From positions 1 through 64,000 of the forward strand of contig NZ_FNCV01000004.1 of NCBI RefSeq assembly GCF_900100455.1: 64,000 nt of DNA, given 5' to 3'. Under the pieces are notes generated by a model. That model ran no database searches. It had not been told where the DNA came from and saw nothing but the letters and a program-made list of their open reading frames with translations. Source of the DNA: Roseospirillum parvum (lineage in GTDB: Bacteria > Pseudomonadota > Alphaproteobacteria > Rhodospirillales > Rhodospirillaceae). Made by a program: the position numbers and the translations under genes. Of the stretch, positions 48,420-57,233 are shown one piece after another; the stretch's first letter is position 1, and the number at the start of each line of letters is the position of its first letter.

Positions 48420-48827
48420 TACCAGCCGGCGATGAGCAGGACTCATCGCGGCTTGGTCAAGCTTTGAGTTGGGGGCTTTGCCCCCAAACCCCCACCGGGG
48501 AAGCAGGGCTTCCCCGGACCCCTCCAGTCGTTGGTGAACAATTGTTCCCTCCGAGCGGAACGCGTCGTGGTTTTTTGGTTGCAGGCCAGCTTTGCTGGCC
48601 TGCGAAAACAACGTGGGAATGGGCGCGCGGCCTCAGATCGCCCTCCCAATGGTTCGCTTGCAGGCCGGCCTTGGCCTGCGTGCGGAAATCCGGGCTCGCT
48701 CGGCGATCAATGAATGAATGGAGGGGGTCCGGGGGAGCCCCTGGCTCCCCCGGTGGGGTTTTAAAGGGGCAAAGCCCCTTTCATTCATACCAACCGGCGG
48801 TGAGTTACTCTCATCGCCGTCTGGTAT
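48420..48827. repeat. Mosaic hairpin repeat, copy 5 (expanded)
   Basis: At 408 bp this is the longest copy, filling the convergent junction of asnB and dnaQ. Ends and outer hairpins match copy 1 (TACCAGCCGGCGATGAG at the left; CTCATCGCCGTCTGGTAT at the right). After the usual GCAGGCCAGC hairpin (here with one changed loop base) an extra segment of about 80 bases is inserted, including a second stem on GCAGGCCGG/CCTTGGCCTGC near 48660-48680. A short stretch present in copy 1 after the first palindrome is missing. This shows that modules are gained and lost between copies. Confidence 0.88.
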
Positions 48828-48832
48828 AAGGG

Positions 48833-49522
48833 TCAGGCGCGGGTCCACAGGGGGTCTTTGAGGCGTGCCAGGAAGGCGGCGTGGGCGGCCAGTTCCTCGT
48901 CCGTCGGGGTGTGCGGCCGGGGCTCGCGGTAGGGGCGTTCGGGGGGCGGGGGCGGGGCGTCGCCGGCCTCGGCGCCGCCGCCGACGCGGCCCAGGGCGAG
49001 GCCTGGCTGGCGGCCGCCGATCAGCTCCAGGTAGACCTCGGCCAGCAGTTCGGCGTCGAGCAGGGCGCCGTGCAGGGTGCGCGCCGTGTTGTCGATGCCG
49101 AAGCGGCGGCACAGGGCGTCCAGGCTGGCCGGGGCGCCGGGAAAGCGGCGCCGCGCCATGCCCACGGTGTCGATGGCCCGCTCGCCGGACAGGGCGGGCC
49201 GGCCGAGGCGGGCCAGCTCGGCGTTGAGGAACCCCATGTCGAAGGCGGCGTTGTGGATGACCAGTTTGGAGTCCTCGCCGAGGAAGGCGAGGAAGGCGTC
49301 CACTTCCTGGGCGAAGGTCGGCTTGTCGGCCAGGAAGGCGGCGCTCAGGCCGTGCACCCGTTCGGCCTCGGCCGGCATGTCGCGTTCGGGATTGAGGTAG
49401 ACGTGATACTTGCCGCCGGTGGGGACGTGGTTGACCAGCTCCAGGCAGCCGATCTCGACCACCCGATCGCCGCTCAGGGGGTCGAGGCCGGTGGTTTCGG
49501 TGTCCAGGACGATTTCGCGCAT
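48833..49522 (-). CDS. dnaQ: DNA polymerase III epsilon subunit (3'-5' proofreading exonuclease)
   Basis: A 229-residue DEDDh exonuclease. ExoI is [11 protein letters not shown] near the N-terminus, ExoII is [13 protein letters not shown] (about 93-105), and ExoIII is the later [20 protein letters not shown] with histidine and aspartate (about 155-174). The last 45 residues are Pro/Arg-rich, followed by the clamp-type tail. The start [12 protein letters not shown] at 49522 was chosen because upstream sequence runs into hairpin repeats. In related species dnaQ follows coaE directly; here a 217-bp block of hairpins separates them. Confidence 0.95.
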   Translation of the reverse strand: MREIVLDTETTGLDPLSGDRVVEIGCLELVNHVPTGGKYHVYLNPERDMPAEAERVHGLSAAFLADKPTFAQEVDAFLAFLGEDSKLVIHNAAFDMGFLNAELARLGRPALSGERAIDTVGMARRRFPGAPASLDALCRRFGIDNTARTLHGALLDAELLAEVYLELIGGRQPGLALGRVGGGAEAGDAPPPPPERPYREPRPHTPTDEELAAHAAFLARLKDPLWTRA

Positions 49523-49557
49523 TGGTCGCCTCGTGGGGTCGGGGTGGGGATGATAGC

Positions 49558-49736
49558 AAAGGGGCGCTGCCCCTTTGAACCCCGCTGGGGAGGCCGGGAG
49601 GCCTCCCCAGACCCCACCATGAATCAAAACCCCACCAAGGGGGGCTTGCCCCCCTTGGTGGGGTTTTAAGTCACGGCGGGGGTCCGGGGGGGCCCCTGGT
49701 CCCCCCGGCGGGGGTCAAGGGGGCAGCGCCCCCTTG
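49558..49736. repeat. Hairpin cluster, partial mosaic-like element (copy 6)
   Basis: This block between coaE and dnaQ has no end palindromes of the ATACCA type but is made of the same kind of stems: AAAGGGGC/GCCCCTTT at 49558-49576, CTGGGGAGGCC/GGCCTCCCCAG at 49585-49610, the 20-bp terminator stem at 49626-49667, CCGGGGGG/CCCCCCGG near 49685-49709 and CAAGGGGGC/GCCCCCTTG at 49716-49736. It is probably a partial or related element that arose from the same modules. Confidence 0.7.
49626..49667. terminator. Perfect 20-bp bidirectional terminator stem
   Basis: AAAACCCCACCAAGGGGGGC (49626-49645) and its exact complement at 49648-49667 are separated by only two bases. It carries an A-tract on the left and a T-tract on the right, so it has the form of an intrinsic terminator on both strands. 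It lies downstream of coaE on the minus strand and would stop the aroE-coaE transcript before dnaQ. This is the strongest hairpin in the window. Confidence 0.8.
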
Positions 49737-49739
49737 CTC

Positions 49740-50330
49740 TCACCGCCCCCCGATCTCTCCGAGCAGCCGCCGCAGCGCCCGCCGGGTGGCAACCCGGGAA
49801 GTGGCGGGGATGACGCTGTCGGCCAGCCGGCGTTTGGCGGCGTCGGGCATCTGGCGTCTCAGGATGCCGTTCAGGCGTTGCGGTGTCATGCCGGGGCGGG
49901 CCAGGGCGCGGCGGCGTTGCAGGAAGACCGGCGCGCTGACCACGGCGATGTGGTCGCAGCGCCGCCGGGCCCTGGGGCTTTCCAGAAGCAGCGGCACGTT
50001 GAGCACCACCAGCGGCGTGCGGCGGCGGCGGTGGTGCGTAAGGAAGCGGCGCTCCTCGGCCCGCACCAGCGGATGCACGATGGCCTCCAGGCGCTTCAGG
50101 GCGGCCGGCCGGCCGAACACCTGCCCGCCCAGCCTGGGACGGTCGACGGCGCCGTTCTCGACCACCCCGGGGAAGGCCCGGGCGATCGCCGGCACGGCGG
50201 CTCCGCCGGGGCCGAGCAGGGCGTGCACGGTGGCGTCGGCGTCGTGCACCGGCAGGCCCATCTCGGCCAGCATGTGGGCGGCGGTGGACTTGCCCATGGC
50301 GATGGAGCCGGTCAGGCCCAGGACGATCAT
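49740..50330 (-). CDS. coaE: Dephospho-CoA kinase
   Basis: A 196-residue P-loop kinase for the last step of coenzyme A synthesis. The Walker A motif GLTGSIAMGKSTAAHML is at about residues 5-21, then the conserved PVHDADATVHALLGPGG (about 28-44), and VLNVPLLLESP (about 109-119), which belongs to the core of the family. ATG 50330 overlaps the aroE stop by four bases (ATGA). The order aroE-coaE is conserved in Alphaproteobacteria, though maf normally precedes and is not here. Confidence 0.95.
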   Translation of the reverse strand: MIVLGLTGSIAMGKSTAAHMLAEMGLPVHDADATVHALLGPGGAAVPAIARAFPGVVENGAVDRPRLGGQVFGRPAALKRLEAIVHPLVRAEERRFLTHHRRRRTPLVVLNVPLLLESPRARRRCDHIAVVSAPVFLQRRRALARPGMTPQRLNGILRRQMPDAAKRRLADSVIPATSRVATRRALRRLLGEIGGR

Positions 50331-51241
50331 GCCAGTCCTTCGAGGACGTGGGCCCTGAGCGCGGCATCGACCGTGGGGGCCACCCCGAACCACGCGGCAA
50401 AGCCCACGGCGGCCTGATGGAGCAGCATCCCCAGTCCGTCCGAGGTCGGGTTGCCGCGCTCCCGGGCGGCGGCCAGCAGGGGCGTTTCCAGCGGGCTGTA
50501 GACGATGTCGGCGACCACGGCGGCGGTTGGCAGGGCAGAGAGATCGAGGTCAAGCGGCGGCTGGCCGGTCATCCCGAGCACGGTGGTGTTGACCAGCAGG
50601 TTGGCGCCCTTGAGGGTGCCGGCCCGGTCGGCCCAGTCGGCAACCCGGACCCGGTCGTCGTCCAGATGCTCGGCCAGCAGTTCCGCCTTGGCCCGGGTGC
50701 GGTTGACCAGCCACAGGCGCGGCGCCCCGGCATCGAGCAGGGCGACGGCGATGGATCGCGCCGCGCCGCCGGCCCCCAGCAGCACCGCCGGGCCGGCGCT
50801 GGGGGTGAAGGCGGGGGCGGCCTCGGCGAGGCCGGCCAGGAAACCCTGGCCGTCGGAATTGTCGCCGGAGATGGTGCCGTCGGCCGAAAAGACCAGGGTG
50901 TTGACGGCGCCGATGCGCGAGGCGGCCGGGCTCAGCCGGTGGCACAGGGGCAGCGCGGCTTCCTTGTGGGGCACCGTCAGGTTGACCCCGGCCAGCCCCA
51001 GGCGGGGCAGCAGGTCGAGCGTTGCCCCCAGGTCCTCGGGGCGCACCGGCAGCGGGACGTAGGCCCCGTCGATGCCATGGCGGGCCAGCCAGAACCCGTG
51101 CAGCCGGGGCGACAGGCTGTGCTTGACCGGCCAGCCGAGCACCGCCGCCACCCGGGCGGCGCCGGAAAGGGGAGTCGCCACCCGGGCGGCGCCGGAAAGG
51201 GGAGTCGCCACCCGGGCGGCGCCGGAAAGGGGAGTCGCCAT
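50327..51241 (-). CDS. aroE: Shikimate dehydrogenase with triplicated N-terminal repeat
   Basis: The enzyme reduces 3-dehydroshikimate with NADPH. Normal homology begins VAAVLGWPVKHSLSPRLHG, with the shikimate-binding S-x-S; then NLTVPHKEAAL (catalytic lysine), GAVNTLV, DGQGF, the NADP motif LLGAGGAARSIAV, NRTRAKAE and a late DGLGMLLHQA. In front of this lie three exact copies of the ten-residue unit ATPLSGAARV, encoded by a 30-bp tandem repeat. The first unit starts with ATG 51241 and the next two with GTG (51211, 51181), so any of three codons could start. The gene lies six bases after the LpoA-like gene. Total length is 304 residues from ATG. Confidence 0.95.
   Translation of the reverse strand: MATPLSGAARVATPLSGAARVATPLSGAARVAAVLGWPVKHSLSPRLHGFWLARHGIDGAYVPLPVRPEDLGATLDLLPRLGLAGVNLTVPHKEAALPLCHRLSPAASRIGAVNTLVFSADGTISGDNSDGQGFLAGLAEAAPAFTPSAGPAVLLGAGGAARSIAVALLDAGAPRLWLVNRTRAKAELLAEHLDDDRVRVADWADRAGTLKGANLLVNTTVLGMTGQPPLDLDLSALPTAAVVADIVYSPLETPLLAAARERGNPTSDGLGMLLHQAAVGFAAWFGVAPTVDAALRAHVLEGLA
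51148..51240. repeat. 30-bp in-frame tandem repeat at the aroE 5' end
   Basis: Three perfect 30-bp units (on the plus strand beginning GCCACCCGGGCGGCGCCGG and ending GAAAGGGGAGTC) occur back to back at about 51148-51237. Each unit holds a start codon at its 5' side on the coding strand (ATG in the first, GTG in the others). No other family member I know has this segment, so it is likely recent slippage. Loss or gain of a unit keeps the frame. Confidence 0.92.
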
Positions 51242-51247
51242 CGCAGC

Positions 51248-52669
51248 CTACCCCTGGGGCACGGTGCCGATGCCGGCTGGCTCGGGGAAGCTGGTCGGCG
51301 CCGGGCTGACCAGCTCGCGGCCCTGCGGGGTGACCGCCATCACCGCCAGACCGCGCTCGTTCAGGCCGTCCGGGGTCAGGCGGAAGATGCCGTTGACCCC
51401 GGCGAAGCCGGTCGGCTGGGTCAGGGCGCGGGCCGAGAAGGCGGCGGCGCCGCCCTGGCGGGCCAGCACGGCGGCCAGGGCGGTGGCGTCGTAGCCCAGG
51501 CTGGCGATGGTCGGCGGGGCGCTGCCGAAGGCCCGGCGGTAGCGCTCGGTGAAGGCGTCCTTGGGCCCCGCCGCCGGGGCCGGGAACCACGCCCCGACCA
51601 TGCCCGGTTCGCGGCCCAGGTTGCTTTCCTCGGCCCAGCGCATGGTGCCGAGCAGTTTCACCGCCGCCGGATCGACGTCGTAATAGGGCAGAAGGGCGGC
51701 GATCTCGATCAGCCGGTCGCCGCTGGCCACCACCAGCAGGGCGTCGAAGTTGGGCGCGCCCAGGGTGTCCATCTCGGCCAGCCGGGCGGCGGCGGCGGTG
51801 CCGACCGCATCGCCGCGCGCCTTGAGCGCCGAGACCTGGGCCTGCAGCGCTCCCTGGCGGCTGGCGTAGTCGGCCAGGCTCTTGACCACGCCGGCCATGT
51901 CCTCGGTCGCCGGGTCGAAGCGGGCGATGCGGCCCAGCGGGCGACGGTGGTCGGCCGCCACCCGGCGCGCCGCGTCGACCACCAGATCCCCCTCGGCGCC
52001 GGCCGGGGCGAGCACGGCGACGGTGTCATGCTGCTGGGCGTAGGCTTCCTCCATCACCCGGCGCACCTGGTCCTTCATCAGGAAGCCCATCAGGTGAACG
52101 CCCGGCGCCGCCACCCCGGGGACCGAGGAGAAGGCGACCATCTCGACCCCCGCCGCCTGGGCCGGCGGGCTGGCCGCCGTCACCGATTGGGCGAACAGCG
52201 GTCCGAGCAGCAGTTGCGCCCCTTCCTCCAGGGCCTGATGGCTGGCCGCGGCGGCGCCCTGGGGGGTGCCGGCGGTGTCGTAGGGTTGCAGCACGAAGGC
52301 CGGCTGGGCGACGTCGAACAGGGCCATCTGGGCGGCGTTGAGGATGGCCTGGCCGACCGGCGCGGCGCGCCCGGAGAGCGGCAGCAGCAGGCCGACGCGG
52401 ACCAGCCCGTCCTGGCGGTCGGGCGGCACCACCCCGGTCTGCCAGGGCAACTCGGGTTGCGGCTCGGGCGGCGGCAGGGGGGCGGGTTCGGGCTCGGGCG
52501 CCACCACGGCCGGGGCCGGCGCCGCCGCCACCGGGGGCGGCGGCTCTTCCGCCGGCGGCGCTTCAGGTGCTACCTGTTGGATGGTCTGGCAACCGGCCAG
52601 CCCCAGCATCAGGGCCCCGATGAGGACCCGCCGCAGTGGCTTCGGCGTGGCGTGGCGTGGCTCAGGCAT
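51248..52669 (-). CDS. LpoA/YraM-like penicillin-binding protein activator lipoprotein
   Basis: A 473-residue lipoprotein. The lipobox LAGC ends a signal peptide at about residues 24-27, then a long Pro/Ala/Glu linker (about 30-80) leads to a periplasmic-binding-protein fold of type 1 (VRVGLLLPLSGRAAPVGQAI at about 90-109, LGPLFAQSV, and a later SLGYDATALAAVLA). In gammaproteobacteria the C-terminal domain of LpoA activates PBP1A; the alpha branch keeps the same fold. GGGAGG lies five bases before ATG 52669. It is divergent from rsmI, preserving the yraL-yraM-yraN neighbourhood known in E. coli, although here it is turned round. Confidence 0.88.
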   Translation of the reverse strand: MPEPRHATPKPLRRVLIGALMLGLAGCQTIQQVAPEAPPAEEPPPPVAAAPAPAVVAPEPEPAPLPPPEPQPELPWQTGVVPPDRQDGLVRVGLLLPLSGRAAPVGQAILNAAQMALFDVAQPAFVLQPYDTAGTPQGAAAASHQALEEGAQLLLGPLFAQSVTAASPPAQAAGVEMVAFSSVPGVAAPGVHLMGFLMKDQVRRVMEEAYAQQHDTVAVLAPAGAEGDLVVDAARRVAADHRRPLGRIARFDPATEDMAGVVKSLADYASRQGALQAQVSALKARGDAVGTAAAARLAEMDTLGAPNFDALLVVASGDRLIEIAALLPYYDVDPAAVKLLGTMRWAEESNLGREPGMVGAWFPAPAAGPKDAFTERYRRAFGSAPPTIASLGYDATALAAVLARQGGAAAFSARALTQPTGFAGVNGIFRLTPDGLNERGLAVMAVTPQGRELVSPAPTSFPEPAGIGTVPQG

Positions 52670-52731
52670 GGTACCTCCCGGGTCGACCGGCGCCCCGCCG
52701 GCCGCCCCGGGACCGACGGAGAACACGAGCT

Positions 52732-53595
52732 TTGGGCGACGCTTCCCTGGCAGGGTTATATGTCGTGGCCACCCCCATCGGCAACCTCGGCGACTTCACC
52801 GAGCGGGCCCGCGCGGTGCTCGCCGGGGTCGATCTGATCGCCTGCGAGGATACCCGGGTGACCGGCCGCCTGTGCGGCCACTTCGGCATCACCACCCCGC
52901 GCCAAGCCTACCACGAGCACAACGCGGCGCGCGAACGGCCGCGCCTGTTGGCCCGGCTGGCCGCCGGCGAGCGCATCGCCCTGGTCAGCGACGCCGGCAC
53001 GCCGCTGATCTCCGACCCCGGCTACCGGCTGGTCGCCGAGGCCCGCGCCGCCGGCCACGCGGTGCGCACGGTGCCCGGGGCCTCGGCGGTGATGGCCGCG
53101 TTGACCGTCGCCGGCTTGCCCACCGACCGTTTCCTGTTCGCCGGCTTCCTGCCCCCCAAGGGTGGGCCGCGCCGGCGCGCCATCGCCGAGCTGGCCCCGG
53201 TGCCGGCAACCCTGGTGCTGTTCGAGTCGCCGCGCCGTCTGCCCGAGACCCTGGCCGATCTGGCCGAGGGGTTGGACGGCGGGCGTCTGGCCAGCGTCTG
53301 CCGCGAGCTGACCAAGTTGTACGAAGAGGTGCGCCACGGCTCCCTGGCCGAGCTGGCCGGGCACTACGCGGCCGAGGGGCCGCCCAAGGGCGAGGTGGTG
53401 CTGGTCATCGCCCCGCCCGAGGCTCCGGCGGCGGCCAGCCAGGGCGACATCGACGCGGCCCTGCGCCAGGCCCTGGACGAGGGGCTGTCGGTGCGCGACG
53501 CGGCGCGCCGGGTCAGCGAGCGGACCGACACCGCGCGCCACACCGTCTACGCCCGCGCCCTGGCCCTTAAGAATGGCGAAGAAGACGCGCCATGA
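52732..53595 (+). CDS. rsmI: 16S rRNA 2'-O-ribose C1402 methyltransferase
   Basis: A 287-residue SAM-dependent tetrapyrrole-methylase-fold enzyme. The start [20 protein letters not shown] is the family N-terminus and begins with TTG 52732, since no ATG lies nearby in frame; GGAG stands ten bases upstream. Other motifs are CEDTRVTG (about 41-48), [13 protein letters not shown] (about 83-95) and [11 protein letters not shown]. The C-terminal extension ([19 protein letters not shown]) is the RsmI helical domain. The protein methylates the ribose of C1402 in the decoding centre. The stop overlaps the yraN frame. It diverges from the LpoA-like gene by 62 bases. Confidence 0.95.
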   Translation: MGDASLAGLYVVATPIGNLGDFTERARAVLAGVDLIACEDTRVTGRLCGHFGITTPRQAYHEHNAARERPRLLARLAAGERIALVSDAGTPLISDPGYRLVAEARAAGHAVRTVPGASAVMAALTVAGLPTDRFLFAGFLPPKGGPRRRAIAELAPVPATLVLFESPRRLPETLADLAEGLDGGRLASVCRELTKLYEEVRHGSLAELAGHYAAEGPPKGEVVLVIAPPEAPAAASQGDIDAALRQALDEGLSVRDAARRVSERTDTARHTVYARALALKNGEEDAP

Positions 53596-53603
53596 GAGGA
53601 TCC

Positions 53604-53978
53604 ATGAACCGGCGCCAACAGGCCGAGGCCCAGGGCCGCGCCGCCGAGGACAGCGCCGCCGCCCACCTGGAAGATCAGGGCTGGATCATCCTCGCCCGGC
53701 GCCATCGCGGCCAGCGCGGCAGCGGGGCCGGCGAGCTCGATCTGATCGCCCGCACCGACAGCACCCTGGCCTTTGTCGAGGTCAAGCGCCGGCCCTCCCC
53801 CGAGCAGGCCCTGCTCAGCCTGACGGCGCGCCAGCGGCGCCGCATCGAAACGGCGGCCGAGGCGTTCCTGGCCGGGCATCCCGAGCTGGCCGGCCTCGAC
53901 ATCCGCTTCGATCTGATCACCCTGGCCCCCGCCGCGCCGCCGCACCATCTGGCCGACGCGTGGCGGGTCGGCGACTGA
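53604..53978 (+). CDS. UPF0102/YraN family nuclease-like protein
   Basis: A 124-residue protein of the YraN family. It has the endonuclease-like core GAGELDLIARTDSTLAFVEVK (about 42-62 with E-L-D-L-I and V-E-V-K, the catalytic-type residues) and ARQRRRIETAAEAFL after it. ATG 53604 has AGAGG five bases upstream; ATG 53592 overlaps the rsmI stop and is possible too. YraN proteins resemble Holliday-junction or restriction-type nucleases but their role is not proven. It follows rsmI as in many Proteobacteria. Confidence 0.9.
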   Translation: MNRRQQAEAQGRAAEDSAAAHLEDQGWIILARRHRGQRGSGAGELDLIARTDSTLAFVEVKRRPSPEQALLSLTARQRRRIETAAEAFLAGHPELAGLDIRFDLITLAPAAPPHHLADAWRVGD

Positions 53979-54047
53979 CATGCCGTGTGTCGGTCCTCAA
54001 GCCATTCCGCCGCCGGACCGGCGCGCCAACCGCAAACAGGAAACAAC

Positions 54048-54752
54048 ATGGGCAGCTTGACCCTGGTCGCCTTCGACGTGGACGGAACCCTGATCGACAG
54101 CCAGGGGACCATCGTCCTGGCCATGGAACGGGCCTTCGAGGGGCACGGCCTTGCGGTGCCGCCCCCGGCGGCGGTGCGCGGGGTGATCGGCCTGTCGCTG
54201 CCCGAGGCCATCGGGCGCCTGTTGCCCGAGGACGCGCCGCCGGCCCTGGCCGAGGCGCTGTCGGCCGACTACCGGGCGGCGTTTTTCGAGCTGCGCCAGG
54301 CCGGGGCGCCCGACCCCCTGTTCCCCGGCGCCGCCCAGGCCCTGGTCCGGGCGGCCCGGGCCGGGCATCTGCTGGCCCTGGTCACCGGCAAGTCGCGGCG
54401 CGGCGTGACGGCCCTGCTGGAGCGCCCGGACGTGCAGGCCCTGGGGGTGTCCATCGACGCCATCGCCACCGCCGACGATGGCCCCGGCAAGCCCGATCCC
54501 TTCCTGCTCAGAAAGGCGATGGCCGACGTGGGTGTCGATCCGGCCTTCACCCTGATGGTCGGCGACACCACATACGATATGGAGATGGCCGTTCGGGCTG
54601 GCGTGCCCGCCGTTGGCGTGTCGTGGGGCTACCATGCCCCGCAGGCGCTGGCGGCGGCCGGGGCCGGCCGGGTGATCGACCGTTTCGAGGAATTGTCATT
54701 CGACGACCTGCCCGCCGGGCGGCGGATGCTGGGGGAAACGCATCCCGCCTAG
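54048..54752 (+). CDS. HAD-superfamily hydrolase, phosphoglycolate phosphatase-like
   Basis: A 234-residue HAD-IA phosphatase. Motif I is AFDVDGTLIDSQ near the N-terminus, motif II is LVTGKSR (about 113-119), motif III is the lysine in GPGKPDPFLL, and motif IV is MVGDTTYDMEMA (about 167-178). It would remove phosphate from a small metabolite such as phosphoglycolate; the substrate is not known. CAGGAAAC precedes ATG 54048. In related genomes such a phosphatase often lies next to the ATP12 gene; here a hairpin element and asmA come between. Confidence 0.9.
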   Translation: MGSLTLVAFDVDGTLIDSQGTIVLAMERAFEGHGLAVPPPAAVRGVIGLSLPEAIGRLLPEDAPPALAEALSADYRAAFFELRQAGAPDPLFPGAAQALVRAARAGHLLALVTGKSRRGVTALLERPDVQALGVSIDAIATADDGPGKPDPFLLRKAMADVGVDPAFTLMVGDTTYDMEMAVRAGVPAVGVSWGYHAPQALAAAGAGRVIDRFEELSFDDLPAGRRMLGETHPA

Positions 54753-54856
54753 ATCGTTTCGCGGGCTCTGTTTCGAGTCGCGCGAAACGATCCAGTTTCT
54801 TTAAGTCTTGACGCAGATCGTCGTCGCGGTCCGGTTCGGATCGCCCGGGATTTGCT
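54752..54856. repeat. Dispersed regulatory-like element: hairpin plus conserved 49-mer (copy B)
   Basis: Perfect 12-bp arms GATCGTTTCGCG (54752-54763) and CGCGAAACGATC (54781-54792) are followed after 15 bases by a 49-mer at 54808-54856 that matches copy A (10705-10753) at about 41 of 49 bases. The first arm begins at the last base of the HAD stop codon, so the hairpin may end that transcript. The 49-mer includes TTGACG at its left and GGGATTTGCTCTAG at its right end and stops 14 bases before the AAAGGAGAG ribosome site of asmA, so it is placed like a promoter or operator of asmA. Confidence 0.75.
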
Positions 54857-54887
54857 CTAGCCAGAATGCCAAAGGAGAGAGCCTGTC

Positions 54888-57233
54888 ATGCGTCTGGGAA
54901 CCCCGATCAAGATCGCGGCCGGCCTGGGGGCCCTTGTGGTCGTCGCCGTGATCGCCGTGGTCGTCGTGCTGATGACCATCGACGTCAACCAGTACAAGCC
55001 CGAGATCGTCGCCGAGGTGGAGAAGGCCACCGGCCGCCAGTTGACCATCGACGGCGACCTCGGCCTGTCCATCGGCCTCAGCCCGGCCATCGGCGTCGAT
55101 GGCGTGACCTTCGCCAACGCCGACTGGGGCAGCCGCCCGGAAATGGTCAAGGTCGGCCACTTCGCCGCCGAGGTGGACCTGTTCTCGCTGCTCGGCGGCG
55201 GCATCACGGTCAACCGGCTGGTGCTGGAAGACGCCGACATCCTGCTTGAGACCAAGGCCGACGGCAGCGGCAACTGGGCCATGGGCCCGGCCGAGGCGGC
55301 GCCCGCCGAAACCGAGGCGGCGCCGGCGGACAGCGGCGAGGGCGGCATGTCCGGCCTGCCGGCGATCCGCGCCGTGACCATCAAGAACGCCAGGCTGACC
55401 TACATCGACGGTACCGGCGGGCCGGGCACCGAGCTTCTGATCGAAAGCCTGGACGCCGAGGCCGATGGCCTGTCCGGGCCGCTGGCGGTCGACCTCAAGG
55501 CGGTGTTCAACCAGCTTCCGGTGACCGTGGTCGGCGATCTGCCCTCGGTTCAGGCGCTGCGCTCGGGCGGCCCGCTGCCGATGGACGTGACCATCGAGAC
55601 GGCCGGGGCCACCCTCAAGGTCAGCGGCAGCATCGCCGACGCCTTGCAGCAGAAGGGCATCGATCTGGCCATCGCCCTGTCCGGCGAGCAGATCGCCCGC
55701 CTCGCCGAGCTGCCCCAGGCGGCCGGCATGGCGGTGCCGGTGCCGGCGCTCGGCCCCTACGACATCAAGCTGGCCGCCAAGGGCGACCTGCCCAACCTGT
55801 CGATCATGGGCCTGGACGTGGAACTGGGCGAGGACGGGGCGCTGTTCATCACCGCCAAGGGCGACGTGAAGAACCCGATGGGCCCGTCCGGCATCAACGT
55901 GGCGCTCGCCGTGAAGGCCGAGGACCTCTCGGCGCTGGAGCAGATGGGCGGCGACCTGTCGGCGGTGCCGCCGTTCGAGATGGCGGCCACGGTCAAGGAT
56001 CAGGGGCCGGCCTGGGCCCTGTCGGACATCGTCTTCAAGGGGGCGGGCAGCGATCTGGCCGGCACCGCCCTGGTCGATGTCAGCGGCGCCCGGCCCAAGG
56101 CCGAGGTGGACCTGACCTCGGAGGTGCTCGATCTGGCCACCCTGATGCCGCCGGCCGAGGACGGCGCGGCGGCCGAGCCGGCGGCCAGGAAGGACAAGGT
56201 GTTCCCCTCCGACCCGCTGCCTTTCGACCTGCTGAAAATGGCCGACGCCAAGGTCAAGCTGGCGGCCGGGCAGTTGATCCTGCCCAACAAGATGCCGATC
56301 CATGACCTGTCGGTCGATCTTGCCCTGGACAACGGGCGGCTGGCCATCGCGCCGGCCGAGGCCACCCTGGGCGACGGCCGGCTGACCAGCAACGTGGTGC
56401 TCGATGCCTCCTCGGGCAGCAACGCCGGGCTGGCGGTGGATGTGATCGGTAAGCAGATCAACGCCGGCAAGCTGGTCCAGGCGATGTCGGGCGAGAAGCT
56501 GCTCACCGAGGGGCTGACCGACGTCACCGTCAAGCTGAAGGGCGGCGGGGCCTCGGTGGCGGCGCTGATGGGCAGCCTGAACGGCAACCTGCTCATCGAC
56601 ACCGGCGAGGGCAGGGTCCACAACCGGCTGCTCAACTGGGCCGGGGCGGACGTCTTCAACCAGTTGGCCGAGGAGCTCAACCCCTTCACCGAGAAGCGCG
56701 AGTACACCCCGATGATGTGCACCGTGGTCAACTTCAAGGTGACCGACGGGGTGGCGGTGACCGACCAGGGCATCGCCTTCGAGACCGACAAGATGACCGT
56801 GGTCAGCTCGGGCAAGATCAACCTGGGGACCGAGCAGTTGGACATGGCGGTGCGGCCCAAGGCCAAGTCGGGCACCGGCATCGGGGCCGGCAAGCTGGCC
56901 GAGATGGTGCGCCTCAACGGCACCCTGGCCAACCCCGGGGTCGGCCTGGACGTGGCCGGGGCGGCCAAGACCGCCGCCTCGGTCGGCGCCGCGGTGGCCA
57001 CCGGTGGCATCTCGCTGCTCGCCCAGGGGCTGATGGAGCGCTCGAGCGCCGATCCCGACCCCTGCGCCACCGCCAAGGGGGTGGCCTCGACCCGGCCCGC
57101 CGCCGAGTCGGACAACAGTGCCTCGGGCTCGCCCACCGACGCGGTCGGCGACGCGGCCAGCGGGGCCGGCAAGGCGGCCGAGGACGCCCTGAAGGGCGTC
57201 GAGGAAGGCCTTGGCGGACTGTTCGGCAACTGA
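54888..57233 (+). CDS. AsmA-family outer-membrane homeostasis protein
   Basis: A 781-residue inner-membrane protein with one N-terminal transmembrane anchor ([21 protein letters not shown] at about 12-32) and a large periplasmic part. The AsmA N-terminal domain has [20 protein letters not shown] (about 32-51), and the C-terminal AsmA_2-type domain lies near residues 560-710 ([20 protein letters not shown] to [18 protein letters not shown]). The Ala/Pro/Glu stretch near 125-150 and an acidic end are variable. AsmA-like proteins carry or bridge lipids between membranes. A strong AAAGGAGAG site precedes ATG 54888. The gene heads the asmA-ATP12-acylphosphatase run. Confidence 0.9.
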   Translation: MRLGTPIKIAAGLGALVVVAVIAVVVVLMTIDVNQYKPEIVAEVEKATGRQLTIDGDLGLSIGLSPAIGVDGVTFANADWGSRPEMVKVGHFAAEVDLFSLLGGGITVNRLVLEDADILLETKADGSGNWAMGPAEAAPAETEAAPADSGEGGMSGLPAIRAVTIKNARLTYIDGTGGPGTELLIESLDAEADGLSGPLAVDLKAVFNQLPVTVVGDLPSVQALRSGGPLPMDVTIETAGATLKVSGSIADALQQKGIDLAIALSGEQIARLAELPQAAGMAVPVPALGPYDIKLAAKGDLPNLSIMGLDVELGEDGALFITAKGDVKNPMGPSGINVALAVKAEDLSALEQMGGDLSAVPPFEMAATVKDQGPAWALSDIVFKGAGSDLAGTALVDVSGARPKAEVDLTSEVLDLATLMPPAEDGAAAEPAARKDKVFPSDPLPFDLLKMADAKVKLAAGQLILPNKMPIHDLSVDLALDNGRLAIAPAEATLGDGRLTSNVVLDASSGSNAGLAVDVIGKQINAGKLVQAMSGEKLLTEGLTDVTVKLKGGGASVAALMGSLNGNLLIDTGEGRVHNRLLNWAGADVFNQLAEELNPFTEKREYTPMMCTVVNFKVTDGVAVTDQGIAFETDKMTVVSSGKINLGTEQLDMAVRPKAKSGTGIGAGKLAEMVRLNGTLANPGVGLDVAGAAKTAASVGAAVATGGISLLAQGLMERSSADPDPCATAKGVASTRPAAESDNSASGSPTDAVGDAASGAGKAAEDALKGVEEGLGGLFGN

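Noticed and set aside
51148-51240. 30-bp repeats as a CRISPR array
   Set aside because: The copies are adjacent without spacers and are translated in frame with aroE.
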